Assembly (NCBI RefSeq): GCF_019977295.1
Contig: NZ_AP024651.1
Location: forward strand, 930,001 to 994,000
Length of the DNA: 64,000 nucleotides
Origin: Arthrobacter sp. StoSoilB20
GTDB lineage: Bacteria > Actinomycetota > Actinomycetes > Actinomycetales > Micrococcaceae
Direction: 5' to 3'
The position numbers and the translations under genes are program-made. Below, piece by piece: positions 63,470-64,000 of the stretch (position 1 is its first letter; every line of letters begins with the position of its first letter). Under the pieces are notes generated by a model. It worked only from the letters and a program-made list of their open reading frames with translations. It searched no databases and was not told the DNA's origin.

Positions 63470-64000
63470 GTGCGCGAGAAGCGGCAGGGCGGTGCTGGAC
63501 TGGGTCCGAGGCTGACAACGGGGTTGGTTTTGCTTGCGCTGGTGATGGTGTCGGTTAACCTTCGACCCGCAATCACCACCGTTGCCGGAGTCATGAACCA
63601 GGTGCCGGTGGTCTTCGGGCTCGACGCCGCTTTGCTGCCCCTGCTGGGAACTCTGCCTGTGCTGGCCTTTGGGGTTTCGGGTCCCATTGGGCCGTGGCTG
63701 GCCAGGCGCCTGGGTACCGGACGGGCCGTTGCCCTTGCATTGGTGGTCCTGGCCTTGGCGCTGATTGTCCGTGTGCTGGTCCCGGCCCTTCTCCTGCCGG
63801 GAACCTTCCTGGCCGGCATGGCCATCATGAGTGCCAGCGTATTGGTACCGCAGATCGTCAAAGCAAACCGGGGCACGGGATGGTGGACAGGACTGTGCAC
63901 CATGGGATTCGGGTTGGGTGCAGCCCTTGGTGCCGGACTGGTCCAGCCACTGCAGCACCTCCTCGGTGGCAGCTTGCCCTGGGCTTTGGCCGTATGGGCG
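63470..64000 (+). CDS. MFS transporter, CynX/NimT-like (partial, runs off the window)
   Basis: The first 177 residues of a major facilitator protein. Several membrane segments are visible (LTTGLVLLALVMVSVNLRPA, LPVLAFGVSGPIGPWLARRL, ALALVVLALALIVRVLVPAL). VSVNLRPAITTVAGVM and the A-motif-like GPWLARRLGTGRAVA point to the CynX/NimT (cyanate permease-like) group. It begins with GTG 63470 behind GAGGGG. Two palindromic operator-like sites precede it, and no divergent regulator is visible, so a GntR gene may lie further downstream. Confidence 0.8.
   Translation, partial: MREKRQGGAGLGPRLTTGLVLLALVMVSVNLRPAITTVAGVMNQVPVVFGLDAALLPLLGTLPVLAFGVSGPIGPWLARRLGTGRAVALALVVLALALIVRVLVPALLLPGTFLAGMAIMSASVLVPQIVKANRGTGWWTGLCTMGFGLGAALGAGLVQPLQHLLGGSLPWALAVWA

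Overview
The window is a stretch of chromosome from a high-GC actinobacterium, most likely Arthrobacter or Paenarthrobacter (Micrococcaceae). The 16S rRNA has the Arthrobacter-type signature. The gene set also fits: a CarD regulator, SenX3-RegX3-PhoU, a Bpa/PafE-type proteasome activator, the lpqE-carD-ispD-ispF-cysS-rlmB block shared with mycobacteria, and the GlgE/TreS/maltokinase pathway. Many genes start with GTG or TTG, and several appear to lack a Shine-Dalgarno sequence.

Layout. 1-6.5 kb (minus): a very large secreted nuclease/5'-nucleotidase, a lipoprotein, a two-domain VOC protein and tRNA-Ser(UGA). 6.6-13.1 kb (plus): quinone oxidoreductase, PadR regulator, CstA with its small partner YbdD, Bpa, a hypothetical gene and an aldo/keto reductase. 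13.1-18.8 kb: a probable catabolic island with a double Lrp/AsnC regulator, an amidase, two membrane proteins (one DUF5058) and an M20 amidohydrolase. 18.7-19.4 kb: a decayed hipBA module beside tRNA-Thr(CGU). 19.6-30.8 kb: housekeeping genes (HAD hydrolase, tmk-holB-peptidase operon, a PLP-dependent sulfur amino-acid enzyme, gpmA, phoU/senX3/regX3, lpqE-like lipoprotein). 31-36 kb: carD, ispD, ispF, lipoprotein, cysS, rlmB. 36-51 kb: a nitrilase, then a nearly complete glycogen/trehalose/alpha-glucan cluster (glgX, glgP, glgE, treS and a fused maltokinase-glgB), with a secreted ribonuclease and its barstar inhibitor between glgX and glgP. 51-57 kb: a complete 16S-23S-5S rRNA operon without spacer tRNAs. 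57-64 kb: SRPBCC and GNAT proteins, a LacI regulator beside a GH13 glucosidase with two LacI-type operators, an FAD-linked oxidase and the start of an MFS transporter.

How the genes work together. TreS interconverts trehalose and maltose, maltokinase makes maltose-1-phosphate, GlgE polymerises it into alpha-1,4-glucan, GlgB branches it, and GlgX and GlgP degrade it. SenX3-RegX3-PhoU forms the phosphate-sensing unit, with a recognisable PHO box between the divergent phoU and senX3 genes.

The most unusual signals are non-coding. Two loci 27 kb apart, one after rlmB and one after the FAD-linked oxidase gene, carry the same hairpin architecture: stems of different sequence but preserved pairing, around an 18/21-identical 21-nt loop. 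Each is followed by a tandem array of the same 32-33 bp repeat family. Short minisatellites of 13-14, 18 or 30 bp also sit at or just after several stop codons. Other points of note are a possible 30-codon leader peptide before carD, an internal ribosome-binding site inside the maltokinase-glgB fusion, and a pair of helically phased palindromic operators before the MFS gene.
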